From the NCBI GenBank assembly GCA_949987705.1, contig OX465284.1, forward strand, positions 111,397,163-111,461,162: DNA of 64,000 bases, written 5' to 3'. Below, one piece after another: positions 1 through 13,600 of the stretch (position 1 is its first letter; each line of letters starts with the position of its first letter). Both the position numbers and the translations under genes were made by a program. Source of the DNA: Thereva unica (Eukaryota > Arthropoda > Insecta > Diptera > Therevidae). A model generated the notes under the pieces. That model ran no database searches, was not told where the DNA came from, and saw only the letters and a list, made by a program, of their open reading frames with translations.

Positions 1-51
1 ATAGAAAAAGCTAAAAAATTCCTGTAATTCCACAATCAGGAAGGTTAAAAG

Positions 52-205
52 GTCATTTAATGACAATTGTTTCTCTGCTGGCTTTCTTTATTATTTTGTC
101 AAGTACTGCAATGAAAAGAAATGGCGAAAGGGGGCAACCTTGTGTCACTCCAGTTGTCGTTGTTATTGAGTCACTTAGTTTTCTTAGTTTAAATGGAGGT
201 CTTTG
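52..205 (-). pseudogene. LINE reverse transcriptase fragment
   Basis: On the minus strand one frame reads PFKLRKLSDSITTTTGVTQG followed by CPLSPFLFIAVLDKIIKKAS, the G-V-x-Q-G-C-P-L-S-P-x-L-F block of non-LTR reverse transcriptases. Only this block survives. Confidence 0.7.
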
Positions 206-210
206 CATTG

Positions 211-664
211 TAATGGCTAGGTAAGCGACTATGTAATGACTTGTGAAATACTTTTGTTGGAAATCTGATGTGTGCTTATATTATTCTTTGTCTTTGGCTT
301 GTCGAAGCCTTTCTTCCTAAGCTTATTCCGTCCGCAAAATCCGTTCAGAGTGAATCGTGACAAAGTGCAGTTAACAAGATATCTTGCTAGTAAAATCCTC
401 ACTAAATGTAGCAGAAATGGAATGGTAATTTCGAAAGTAATGTTTTTAATGCTGAAAAGGATAGCCATTAATTTATTCTGCATGTTTTACATTGTAAGAT
501 AATACATTTCACCTCTGAAATAATTCCTTGACTGTAATTCCTACTGTAAGTACTTACCGTCCCTAGGACATCCCTACGTAAAAGTAACCTATTATTTCAT
601 CACAAAGGTAATGGGCCCAGCTCATTACCACCTCGCTTACCTAGCCATTACATTTCCCGCTGGG
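211..664. mobile_element. Small inverted-repeat element ending TTCCCGCTGGG (left tip lost)
   Basis: A perfect 18-bp inverted repeat (TAATGGCTAGGTAAGCGA at 211-228; complement at 633-650) closes the element. The right tip is TTCCCGCTGGG (654-664), the same tip as the elements at 7274-7641 and 10038-10560. The CCCAGCGGGAA left tip is missing. It abuts the LINE fragment to its left. Confidence 0.55.
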
Positions 665-1546
665 ATAGCCTATAGGCGGCACATTATCTAGTCCACTGAA
701 AACGGCTAACGAACAATGAACAAAACCAAAAGGAAAACACAACTTTACACTTTTATAAAAGGCAAATGAGCGTAATAATTTAATTTAAAAATGCATTTTT
801 TTTGCTTGTCATACATAAATAAATATAAAACATTAGAAAAATGTTATGTTGTCGTTAGTATCGATTAAATTTCATTTCTTTTTTTTTCACTTCTGTAATA
901 CAATATAATATAATATATATTTATTTATTTTATAATTCTCCTAATTTCTAAAGGCAATGCACAATCAACTAAATGATCCACATTCGATTCGCTACATACA
1001 GATAATTTGTTGTTGTTGTAATAAATATTCATTATTAATTAATAACTTTAGTCAATCTTTGTTTCCTTCTCAGAAATAAATATTTATATATTTATTTATT
1101 TACTTATACATTTTTTTTAATTATTTTATTTTTTTCATTTCTTTTTTAACTTGTGTAAAAATCTGTACATTTACTACAATTAACAAATTTAAAAAATTTC
1201 TCAACAAACAGTTTTCAATATATGTGCACAGGTTAGAATAGAGATATGAGGGATGAAAACAAAAAACAGAAAATAATAATAATAAAAATAAAATTATAAA
1301 AAAAATTTTTTATACAACTTTTCACTTAATTTCTTCTCTTTTTTTTCTGTAATATTTTATGATTTTATATAAACTTCTCATTTTTTTTTATATATATAAA
1401 ATTTCACTTAATACCAAAAACTTAATTATTTTTTTTTAATTCTTCTTCTTCTCTTTTTGTTTTAAATTTATTTAATTAATTTATTAATTTTCATATTTCT
1501 TGGCGGTGATTTATTATTATTAATTATTTGGATGGGGGGAGCCATG
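665..1546 (-). other. Lrrfip 3' UTR and AT-rich downstream sequence
   Basis: Very A/T-rich, with many TTTATT words, which are AATAAA on the gene's strand. The poly(A) site cannot be fixed from sequence alone. No open frame or recognised repeat is seen. Confidence 0.4.
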
Positions 1547-1657
1547 TCAGAGGTCCTTAAGTAACGCACTCTTCGCGTTCTTTAGTTTATCTAAGCGCTT
1601 TAAAAGATGATTATTTGTTGTCTCCAGTTCTTCTAGGCGTTCCATTGCTTCACGATT
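1547..1657 (-). CDS. Lrrfip: Lrrfip terminal coding exon (36 codons and stop)
   Basis: The acceptor TATTCCAG precedes AATCGTGAAGC. It encodes [20 protein letters not shown], then [16 protein letters not shown] and TGA (1549-1547), matching the conserved C-terminal end of LRRFIP proteins. The 3' UTR continues into the A/T-rich tract to the left. Confidence 0.9.
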   Translation of the reverse strand, partial: NREAMERLEELETTNNHLLKRLDKLKNAKSALLKDL

Positions 1658-4600
1658 CTGGAATAGTTGTTAAGAGAAAAGTTTTATTTTGTGAAAATCT
1701 TTTTGATTAAATTTCGAGAGGTCAGAAGGGGTATTAACTTTTGGGAATGAGTGACAAACAGACCTAACTACATAAATGTTAGCAGTTAGCACTGTCAATC
1801 GGTATTATATATGGTTTTATCTTACGTTTTTAATCAGCGATAAATTTTCTTTTATCTATGGGCGCTTTTAATTACAATACAACATGGAGGTGTTTTTTGT
1901 CGGTCTAATTAGAACAAGAGGAGTGTAAATTTTATCGAGTATATTCTTCGTGTATGCGTTGAAATGGACAATCAGGTGTGAAATTATTTAATTAAATTTT
2001 ATTTTATCTTATTAATATTAATGGGAAAACATAAAAAAGTAATGCAGGATATGTATTGTCGAACTCAGCAGCTCAAACTTGAGTCTATGAGAAGATATAA
2101 TCATGTAGAGCATTGTTTTTCAACCTGGGGGCTCGACCATTAGATATAAAGGGGTCGAAACCGGTACAAAACAAAATATGGTAATAAACAATGTATTTTA
2201 AATTATAATCGAGTATATAAATTCCAAATATTTAGTCATGACTTTCCCGGTATCCGTGACGTGACGGCGACTTCAGTGGAGTACCGGGGCATCAGTGAAA
2301 AAAAAATATCGGCACAATGTAATCCCATGGAAACAAATTGGGAAAAGCGCCGCATGTTCGTACACATCCGACGCAGTGGGGCCCCGACGATCTCAGTACC
2401 TTTCAGGCGTCCGTAAAAAACGCAAAAAATACGTCGCCAGTGATATTTTTTAATTTGTCCGGGACGTCAAACAAACGTTTGAATACAGTGTCTGGGGCAG
2501 TTTTTTGGGGCATTCTGTATAACACTGGCCAGCATTTTGGGCGTTATAGCAGCTTTGAGTTCGTCAACCTCACCTGTGTTGTCTGAAGGCGCCGAATTTC
2601 TTCAAAGGCATTTTGGAGCGATTGGAGGAATATTTTCCTGAATTGCTAAATGATGAGCTAACTGAAGAGTTGAAGGGTCCACCAAAATCTGATGATAATA
2701 TTCGCTCTATCGACACTAAGCTTAAAAGCAATTAGCTGAGCCATAAACCAACTCAAAGTAACAAGGCTTTGGGTACAGATGGCATCTCGCGGAGCTGGCT
2801 GGCGGCCTTAGACTACACCAAGCGAATCATGAATTAATTGCACAAGTATAGGATCAGGAAACTATGCCAGAAGTCTGGAAAAAAGGCATCCTCTGCCTGG
2901 AAGGATAGAGGAGATATCACAACGTGCAACAATTATCGCTAGAAACATCATAGGCCAATACCAATGTGACTTCAGTCCAAGCAAATCAACAACCGATCAG
3001 ATTTTCACCTGAAAAAACGTCTGGAGTTTCAAAACTCAATTCAACACCTCTTCATGGACTTTAAATCCGCCTATGATAGCATAACCAGAGTAGAACTCTA
3101 CAATTCGGCATCCCCAACAAGCTGGCAAGACTATGCAGCTTGGCCATGACCAATATGACAAGCCAAGTATAAAGGTATCCGGAACACTGACCAGACCAAT
3201 CAACATCTTTAATGGACTGCGACAAGGGGACGGTCTGGCCGGCCTCCTTTTCAACCTGGCATTGGAGAAATTGATGATCCGAGATTCAGTCGTGACATCA
3301 AGGAGCACAATTCTCCACAAGTCCACGACATTGATCATTGGAAGAACAACAACATCAACGCAAGCAAAACAAAGTAGAGGTGGTCTCGTAATCAAGGTAG
3401 AGTAACACGAGTTTGAAGTGGTAAAATCATTTACCTACCTTGGGTCAGCGATACGGATTCGTACTAAATTCTTTACTCATATGAGAATTTGGCTTTCGAT
3501 TCTACTCATATCAGTACATACATAGTTTGGCCGAATCATTACTAACAGGGTAGAATCGAGTACCAAATGCAATTTGCATACGAGTCAGAATTCAAGCTAA
3601 CTGCAAGTAGATCTCAGGCGTGAACAGTTTCTATATAATCCGCCCGTTCTTAGCCTGCAACAGGCACGGACAGCATTGAAACGCTTTTATGGCACGCACA
3701 ATAAGCACGGTACGCCATGTTATGTACTTTCTTGCAAACCTGATCCTAAATATCCATTTTTTCTTTGAAATAAGGGGCTTTGATGCTGGTCGTCTAATCC
3801 TTAAGCCTACTGCAAGTCCAAAGAATGGACTTTTTATGGACATTTTTCGACAATTAAAGAAATTCTGGAAAGCGTGTTGCTTCAGTTTTTGCCAACACTG
3901 TAAGTATTTGTGATCTATGGCAGCCGAAAATCGAGTAATGCATACGCTAAGGGAGTTCGTACTGCAAGTCCCTCATTGGAAGATACCTAGCATAGAAAAG
4001 ATAATTATATGTCGATAAACCTACTCTTAGTGAAGCTCGGTGGGTTAAAAAGGAAAAGAATGAATTTTGTGCCCAAAAATTCGGATATTTGCAGCGATTC
4101 AAACATAGTTTCTACAAAAATTAAAAATTAAATAATTTGTTTCCACTAAACTAACCACTAAACCTAACAACTTTACAGTCCAGTCCCACTTAATTCGAAA
4201 ACAATTAAAAATATTAATTAAAACAAAGTCATCAAAGCGCGGATCTTATCATCCTCCAACAAAATTATTGCAAAATCCAATTATACCCATAAAAGTGTAA
4301 GACTCATGAATACCAGCAAACGGAATAGATTCAGCGATTTGCCATAAAGCTAGTAAATATAAAACGAGAGTTAATTGAATCTGGAAAACACGCTCGTAAA
4401 AAACATGGCACGTTTCTCACGGCACAAATTTGTCAGCTGCAATTAGAAAAACATATTTTAAAAATTTGCGAGTTGTGCCCAAAATAGACGATCAGACTCT
4501 TTCCTTCTTGCTAATTTCCACACACAATTTTATTTTGCAAGAGGATGACAAAGCGTGGAAATTATTTAAGATAAAAAAATTGTCAAAATTGAAATGATTT

Positions 4601-7600
4601 CTCGATGATTAAGTGCTTGAATGATTAAACATCATTTAAACTGAAGTTTTGGCATTCATTTTCTGCTGGTGCTTGTAAAAATGACAAAAATTTAAATTTA
4701 TGCCATTTTCAAATATTATGTCATGAGAAATTTGAATTTATATAATATCATCAAAGAAAACCAAACTTGAATAAAACTGAAGGTAGACATTAAAGAATTG
4801 ATTTAGCACAAACGACTTTTGTCCATTTTTGAACTTTTTGGATAAAGCCGTAGAGAAACAAATTTATTATGGCTGCATCCGCAGTTTGCTTTCAATGGTG
4901 GTTCAATAATTGGCGGCGCATTTGCTAAATAATTATTAGGTGTGGGCTAAATTGGGATGGAGAATTTATTTTAAATTGGAAATAATAGTCCCGCAATTAT
5001 TGGTTCTTGATTTTGCATGGTTTGGTTGGTTATTGGAGTTCCCGTTGGCGTTGGCGTTTATGTCTAAATTTTTTTGTGTAAGCAGAAGAATCTAGTAACG
5101 ATTTTTTTAATTATAATTCATTAGTATAAAGACCAATTCGTTATGTCGTTGTTGATTGAGTTGGACATAAGTCCATGATCATAGAGACAAGATCTGGCAC
5201 GCGCATGTAAGAACGCGTAAGAGTAACGCAAAATTCTGTCAACAGCGAAGATGCGTGAAGTGCGTTGGATGGGACCGAGAGCAGGTCGTTTATAAGTATG
5301 TACATCTTAGTAGAAGGTGGGTGATCAAATTATCCCCTGGAGCACACCGACGGAAAAGTGGTGGGGTTCAGATTTGGCGGCGCTCAATATTACCTTATTT
5401 GAACGGCGACAGAGAAAACTCTAGATCCAGTTCCTTAGAGCCAGGCCAGGCTTTAGGTATTTTGGCACCCCGTGCGAGATATTTTTATGCGCCCTTTTAA
5501 AGACATTTCTTTTAAAAAGAGTACCTATGTTATGCACAAATTATACAATAAACTGAGTAGAAATAAAAGATGGCCTTACAACGCTTGAGAGCACACACGG
5601 GCTTACGACGGCCAAACTTAGCGGAGGAAACTAAAGAGATTTAAATGGCACGGGCATACGACGGCAAATTTTAGCCAAAAACAAGTCTGCACCAAATGTA
5701 TTGTTGAATGTGCTTTATTTGATCAGCCCGTGCGTGTTTGGTGTACGGCCGTACAGTCCGGCAAAACTCTTACGATGTCCGGCACAAGTACTAAGGCTAT
5801 GTTTTTGAATCAGGGCCGGTGTTCGCCCGTTGTAAGACTATTTTTTTTTTATTCGAGGAGGAAAATTCGAGTACAGTCACCGTCCGCCAAATTGCGCGCA
5901 ATTGTGTTAGCACAGGAAATATGATAATGGTATGATCAGGCAACATTAAGCGCTACTTCGTGAAAGCAAGTGGAAACAGTTTACAGTTTCGATGCCACTT
6001 TCCCCACCTATAGAATAAATTGTCGATCAGTGCGTTGTCCAGTCCGTTTCCGGTAAAGTTCCGTTTATTGCAGAATCGCACAATAGTGGGCTTTTTCAGA
6101 GTACCAGCAATGGTTTTGGTTTGGTTCAAGGAGCCCTTCTACTTGGGAGATTGATTGAGCGAGGTATAATTCTTCTATAATTCTTCTTTTTTTTTTCTTT
6201 AAACCCAAAATAAGAAAAGGTAGAACAATAAAGGATCCTATATCTCTCTCACTTGAACTTACAAGCAGGATTGGACGGCTCTGGAACTTCCGCCGAAGCT
6301 CGTCTGACTCTCAAGAGCTGCTATTGCGCAGCACTGGATTACTGGTAGAAACTGAAAACAATAGTTGCAAAAGAACATATAAAAAAGGGTCCTTGGCAGC
6401 AGTCTTTTACATTTTTGCAAACACAACCTTGGGTCCTTCTGTCCACATCCGGCGTTATGTCTTGTATTGTGGAGGTATTATCATTTAATAACTAAAACTA
6501 ACTAGTTTTATATTATTTTTACAATAAATAATCGCCGTACTTATATAAACAATAAATAAATAGACAGAAAACATCAAAAATAAAAATGCTAACAGAATAA
6601 TTTGTTAGTACATAACAAAGAAATTCAAGAGGATAGAAATTGTTAACAAATACGAAGGGTTTTTTGGCCACTTATATATACATATAATGCAGCTACATAA
6701 TTAGAAGATATTCAATTACTTTGTTATTGAAAAGTAGTCCGCAAAACAATGCATTTTCAAAATTATAAAATAAAATCGCTTTTAAATACCCAAAAATAGT
6801 TTTTTCTCTTATTGGCAATGGCATTCATCCCAGTAACTAAAATCTATAGGCTGTAAAACGTATAAATTTTCTTCTTATTTTCTTATTTTTATATAAATAA
6901 TAAGTTTATGTAATGATGCTATCTTCTTACCTCTCTTTGAAGCTTTCTTCGCTCAATTTTTAATTCAGCCTCCGCCTTTTCGGCTGCTTCGGCGGTACTC
7001 TTATATCTTATAACTTGCGTTTCGGACCTCGCTAAACTGGCTTGAAGACTAGCTATTTCTTGATCTGCTTTCTGCAGTTTATATTTATAATCAGCTAATA
7101 GTTTGTTTGCTTCTCCTGAAAATATACAAAACAAAAATATGTAATACAATTTTAAATTAATGTAAATTAAGATAGATGAAGTTTAGGTCTAATTTTAAGG
7201 TTAGCACATTTATATAATATTCTCTAATGAAATAGAATGGGGATTCTAGTTGTTGTAGATGTCTTGTTACCCTCCCAGCGGGAAATTAGGTAATGCTTCC
7301 GGTAGAAAGGTATAGGGTAAGCCTTTCTTGAAAGTAATCTGTAATGCAAAAGTAAGCAGTAGGCAACAAACTTGAGGTCTGCTTCTTAAGGAAGGCAAGG
7401 GTAAGCTGAAAGTAAGCAATTGCCCTCTGCCTTACCTTACCAGTAATGTAGAGGTAAGCAAAGCTAGTGCATATTTTTGCCTTACCAGTAATGCAGTGGT
7501 AAGATAAAGCTGGCTTATACCTTACCTCCCTAGGACATCAATGTAAAAAAAGAAATGAAGTGGGTTTCCTAAAGTAATGCTTCCACGGATTACCAGGAGT

Positions 7601-10600
7601 ACTTACAGAACGCAAGTTGAAGCCTTATTTTTCCCGCTGGGCTACACTAGGTGCATGTTAATGAGCAAGAACGAGAGCAAAGTCGCACCGTCAACTCCTC
7701 GCTGGCGCCTCCTGCATAACCAACCGACGGCGGTCGTACCTAGTGCAAGCTGGGCTCCCCTATCCGATGGGGTATAATTCACGGATTCGGCCCACCTGGT
7801 AGTAGGGTTGAGCGTTAGGCTAACTGCCGAACTCTGTAAAAACATATCAGTTAAGAAACCCGAAGAAAAGCCTCAGAACGACGGGACGGGAAAACCGGCA
7901 GCGACTACGGCAACAACACCTCAAAACTCAAAAAAGAAACAGCAAACAAAAGAAATTCGACGTTGATAGCCTGCAGGAACAGACTGTGTTGGAGAGAAAT
8001 CAGACAACTAAGCAGTAAGGATAAGTCCAAACATAAATAACGCAGACAACGTCGAGGGAAAATGTATAAGACTGAAGACAATACTGACAGATGTTTCGAA
8101 GAAAATTGTCGGTTACAAACGCAGAGCCAGAGCCAGTGAATGGTACGACGAGGAATGTAAAGCAGCTGTACAAGGAAGTAAATAAATGTACCCACCTTTG
8201 AAGAAGTACAAAGGGCCATACGATCTTTAAAAAACAGCAAATCCCCAGGAATTGATAACATCCCAGCAGAGTTAATCAAACTGCTACAAACTACCATGCT
8301 GCATATGCAGAAACGAAAAAATGCCTGAAGATCAAGGAGCAAAGCATTATCTACCCAATATACAAGAAAAGAGAAAATTCAACGGAGGAAAGTATAGAGG
8401 CATATCTCTTCTCTAAACATTGATGCGAACGCAACCCTGCTTGAAAGTTCAAAACAATTGGCAGACGACATAAACTGCCTTTCCAGATGACTGTCACACC
8501 TTAGAAAAATATTCACGGATTTAGAAGATGGAGCCCAACATATAGGGCTGCAAATAAATGCAGACAAAAGCAAGAGTCTAATTCAGTCGACGGTGGAAAC
8601 AAGAAGACAACACCACCTGGGGGAATATAACACTCCACAGTCAGTGAAGACAGCGATAGACGTACAATGAAGATAAACGCCGCAAATAGATCATACTTCG
8701 TACTACTGACAAGACCAAAGACCAAAACAAGACCATGACAGGACAAGGACGAGTCAAGACTGCAAGATTTACTGTTTTGATCTTGCAGTCTTGACTTGAC
8801 TAAGTGACAAAAGACATGGAGTAATGAGCAACAAGTCTTGTCTTGCACATTTAGCAATACCAAGACAAGGCTGCAAGACTTTTTGCTTATCACTGCAAGA
8901 TTTTTGGAACTTAGTGATGAGCAAAAAGTCTTGTTATCTTGATCTTGCAGACATGTTTTGTCCTGTCTTGTCTTGGTCTTGCTTTGATCTTGCTAAATGT
9001 GCAAGAAAAAGCAAGACTGCAAGACCAGACCATATTGATGGAAATAATGCTGAAATTTTAGTAAGGCTATTCAGCCATCATTGCCATTGCTGAAAAATGT
9101 TGCATGTTAGGCTCCTTTATTTGAACGTTTTAAGGAATCAGGGTGCTAATGTCTGCAATGTCTCACACTTGAATAGAATTTTGATTAGCAAAATTCTCCG
9201 GGATCCGTTCTTAGACTCTCGCAACTGTTCTCCACCGGTCCCAGTTTAGCATTTCTAGCCTCTGGGCGTACTGGTGCACACCATCCTTCCAGCGGAAGCT
9301 GGCCCTCTCTCACCGTCGCACCTCATAGATCTTTATTGCAGGGATGGTGTCATCACTTCTTCATTATATACATACAATTGCAATTTTATCGCTTTCGTCA
9401 AAATCAATGCATTAGAATCGACAACTCGTTCCAGCAAACATTCTTAGGAATGCATTCAGCCCATCGATCAAAGATATTTATACTCTACCAGCTTGCATAA
9501 TATTACCTATCTACGAAATATTGCGATTACATTTCTCCATTTCATTGGCAGCTAACTATCTCCAATTAATTCCTTACATGCTTCGCTCAAATAACATGTT
9601 TTCAATGTAGCAAAGGCGCTCTAATTGCTCAATTGCATGACGAGTTGTGATATGTATTTTTGGTCATTAAATACATGTAAATTAACCAACTCTTTACCAG
9701 GGCATATTATCAATAACAGGCGACACTACACTTAGTTATTTGCATACTACACATTTCAATATGAGCTGCGGCATAAATATTGGAGTTTAGGTCATTCATT
9801 TGATTTCATTTACTGAAACCATTCTCTTTGGAACATGTTTCTGGGATTATTTTAATTGAAAAGCAACCTGTGATATTTGCACAATAAGGAGTATAATCCT
9901 ATCTTTTGCTACGGTGATTTAAAGATGTTTACATTAAATGACTTTTGTATGGTTTGTGAGAATGATCTTACGAGTATTCAGATATTTAATCAGATCAATA
10001 ATGATCTCCTCTATACACAGGGACCTTTTTGAAGCAACCCAGCAGGGAATTTGGGAGACCTCCTTAAAGGATGATAAAAGGAGCCATACCAATTAGGTTC
10101 TCAGTCATTGATTAGAGTTTATACCGTGACTGCATTTATGATTCATTAAGTGATGAGTTCTTTTCTGCTTGTTTACTATTTCGTACTGGGGAGTACTCGG
10201 ACTTCCGCTGTATTCGGATTGCGTCATTTTGCATTCATACGCAGCGCAAAGTGCAGTGAAAAAAATATTATTTGCACCCTCCCAGAAATAATTGATACCT
10301 AAAAGAGACCTTCATTTCATACGACCTTGGAACTCAAGACGAGATCCTCAATTTCAGCTAGTTTTACGGGCGTACTCCAACTCAATTCTCTTGTATTACA
10401 GGAGTACTCTATTTAGGCTTTTTTGTAGGTCAGAAGGAGCCCTCTCTTCCAATGACATGCTAATGTTAAAATCATGGCAAAGGAAGACATTTCGGAGGTA
10501 TTAAAACTTTTCCTAAGAGACATCCAACATTACTCGAGGAGGTCTCTTTTTCCTGTTGGGAATGAGTGAAGAAAATAAACGATACAGTACTATTAACAAA

Positions 10601-13600
10601 GACGTCAATCGGTAAAAATTTCTGCGAACTATCATATATAATCACCTGGCAAAGATATGATGTCTGGTTGTTCAAATGTTTGTTTAGCTTTTTTATAACT
10701 TCATAAACCAAAATATTCTTGCGAGAACGTTTCTGTGTGATAAAACTTTGATTTTAACACACTTATCTCTGGAAATAAAACTCGTGGGGTTTATGCGAAT
10801 GTTAAACGTAAGATCTATTGGATCTGACAAGAGTAAAGAGAGGGCATTTTCATAAACGCAGAATTGCCGCAACACAGAATTCAGCTTCAGACTTCCAATT
10901 GCTGAATTCCGCAGTATTGCGGCAGTTTTGCGTATATGAAAATGTTAGACTCTTTAAATCTAAGAACTGTACTGAGGAACTAGCAGAGAGACATTGGAAA
11001 AAGTAAAGAATCTAGAATAGATTCTTCATTCGTCTCTCATTCTGATCCTTATCTTCTATAATTCACCCTAACTAGTATTTCTGATTTCAAATTTCACAAT
11101 CACAATTTCGAGAAATGCTCAACGGAATTTTTTAAATTGCCAAATACTAAACTAAAAATAAACAACAAAGAATTTTATTATCACGGTGCTCTTATCAGTT
11201 GACACAGTATGCATCTACCTATGATAAGACATGTTCGACCGACAAAAAAAATTAATTATTAGTCATTGCAATAATTTTAAGTAAATACCAAGAGATAAAA
11301 ATATATAAAACGTTTAGAAATGACTTGAATGTATAGATAAGGCCGCCGTATCAAAGGTGGTTTTACAGAATGAAATGTTATTAAGTATAAAAATTAAATA
11401 ATTTAAACTCACTTTGAGCATCATAGTCATCATCTCCTGCCAATGGGCCGTTCATTGATCCACCACGTCGACCTTGTAATTTAACGTCGCTTAATTGCTG
11501 CTGTAGATTTTGAACTTCCTTCTGAAGTTGCTGCTTTTCTTCAGTGAATTTTTTCAGTCGAACATCTATGGAAGTACAACAAATTGCATTTAGTATTACT
11601 CACTTGAAAAACAAAACATTATAACTTACCTAAAGAACCCTGGACAGAACCTAGAAGTTGTGCGTTCTCCATACTGACTAGAGCACGTCTGGCATCAGAG
11701 CCATCTTCATTTTCTAGCAATACTATGACTAATCCCTGTTCAGCTATAAGAGTATCCCTTTCATCTAGCTGTCCTCGAACTAATTTTAATTCTTCTTCTA
11801 ATTTATCGAAATTACGCTTTAAAGCATTATGATCACGGCATTTCTCCTTATATTCCCGGCTAAGCTGAGCGTATGACTCCTCCATTTCCTCCAGTTTATC
11901 CTTAAGCAGTTGAATTTGGTACGATTGTGAGGCCCTTTCATTATCTAGTTGTGCATTTGCTATCATCGCTTTTCTAAATCGTTCTTCCACATCCTAGAAA
12001 AATATGTAATTATTAATTTCTGAACACCACCAATAGTTTAGGTAAACTAACCTTAAGTTCATGCCTAATATCACGCAAACTTCGACCCTCCTCCTCTAGG
12101 GAATCTTCACTACTTCGCCTGGATGACATCGAACTAGCTCGCACAGTGTTGCCCGACATTGTAAGTCGTGATCTAGATAAAGGATCCATTGAAGATGCTG
12201 TTTGCATGTCGAATACCCTATCAGCATTTTGTTCTTGTTCCTTCTGTTGGCGTTCCAGTTCACGCATTCGTATTTCCCTGGCCTCGGCACGTGCTTGACG
12301 GCGTGCTGCAAGTCGTGCCTCCGCCTGCAAAATTAAAAACATAAGTCATTATGTGGATTGCGTAAGGTATATGCGATAACAGGTTGCGAGTTTTAATGGA
12401 TCTTCATAATTCTGTGACAAGTAGATTCGTAATGCGGAAAGTCAGTGAAGGTTTGGTTTCACTGTCAATGTTGTCTCGTCTTTTGTTTTTTAATGTCTCT
12501 TTCAGTTTCTTTAGAGTCGTTGGATGTTTTGGATTGATCAGTAGGGAATATTAATAAGAAGACAAGTATTCTAATTTAAAAATTACTAAGGTATTATGAA
12601 GAATTACGAAGGCAAAGGCCTTGTGAAACGCTGACCTCTGCTTTCATTTCATTTTTTCGGTCACAATTTAATTTCTACTTAATTCTCCCACAATTGCATC
12701 GCGCAATTCTAAGTCAGTACACTGTGCTGCAATCTCTCTAATCAATCAACATTCCTAAATTGAAATTTCACATCTAATCGTACTAACTTAAAACAATTTC
12801 CAATTGAAATGAGGCACACCGTGGACGAACTACTCTCCAGAGAAATAGTCAGTTACATAAAGATTGAAGACGTAATGGTTAGTCACACACTTTCTGTAAT
12901 GTCTTGATTGGTTGGTAGTTATGATATTTAAAATTCCAAACTTTCAAGTTGCTTTTATTTGTTTTTCTCTCAATCAATCAGTTTTTATGTCAATTAATTG
13001 AAAGTGGCCTGTTTAGGAAGCAAAATCTATTAAAGTGCATTATTACATTCTTTTGTAATGAAGACATTGATTCTATGTTCTTCAGTTTTATTAGATGATT
13101 GTTTGTTTTCATTATTTATCGAATAATAGGCTTGGAAAAATCTGGGAGTAGGAATTTAAGCTGAGTTCATACCCCGTGTTCTTGCTCCAATGAACTACTT
13201 TCACACTGCCGAGACTGAGTGGACTTATAGACTATTTCTTTCGATCAATCCATATCGAAGCGTAATTGTAATGAGCTCATTCCTAATCGTTTCTTTATTT
13301 TTTACCAGATCTAGAATGAGGCTCAACAAAACAACTCCTAGAAAAATGCTGGCAGAGGAATGGTAGCGTATACCAAATTTTTGTGGACATCAAGCAGGCA
13401 TACGACTCCATTCAGAGAAAGAAGGTATGTACTTCAGATCTTACTTGAATTAGGTTTGCCAGCTAAACTAGCACGTCGGATACATTTAAACCACCTCCAC
13501 ACAAAAACTCCTTCAGAACACTCTTATGCCTTCCAAGGTATTCAATGGCTCAAACAAGCAAGGGCTGGCACCTATGCTATTCAACCTAGCCTTGGAAGCG

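Noticed and set aside
1741..1812. Similarity between 1741-1812 and 10551-10620 (GGGAATGAGTGA ... GTCAATCGGTA)
   Set aside because: Possibly a shared old repeat, but the match is patchy and I cannot separate it from chance without alignment statistics.
7642..7845. Overlapping open frames of 66-67 codons on both strands
   Set aside because: Composition-driven frames next to an inverted-repeat element; no homology recognised.
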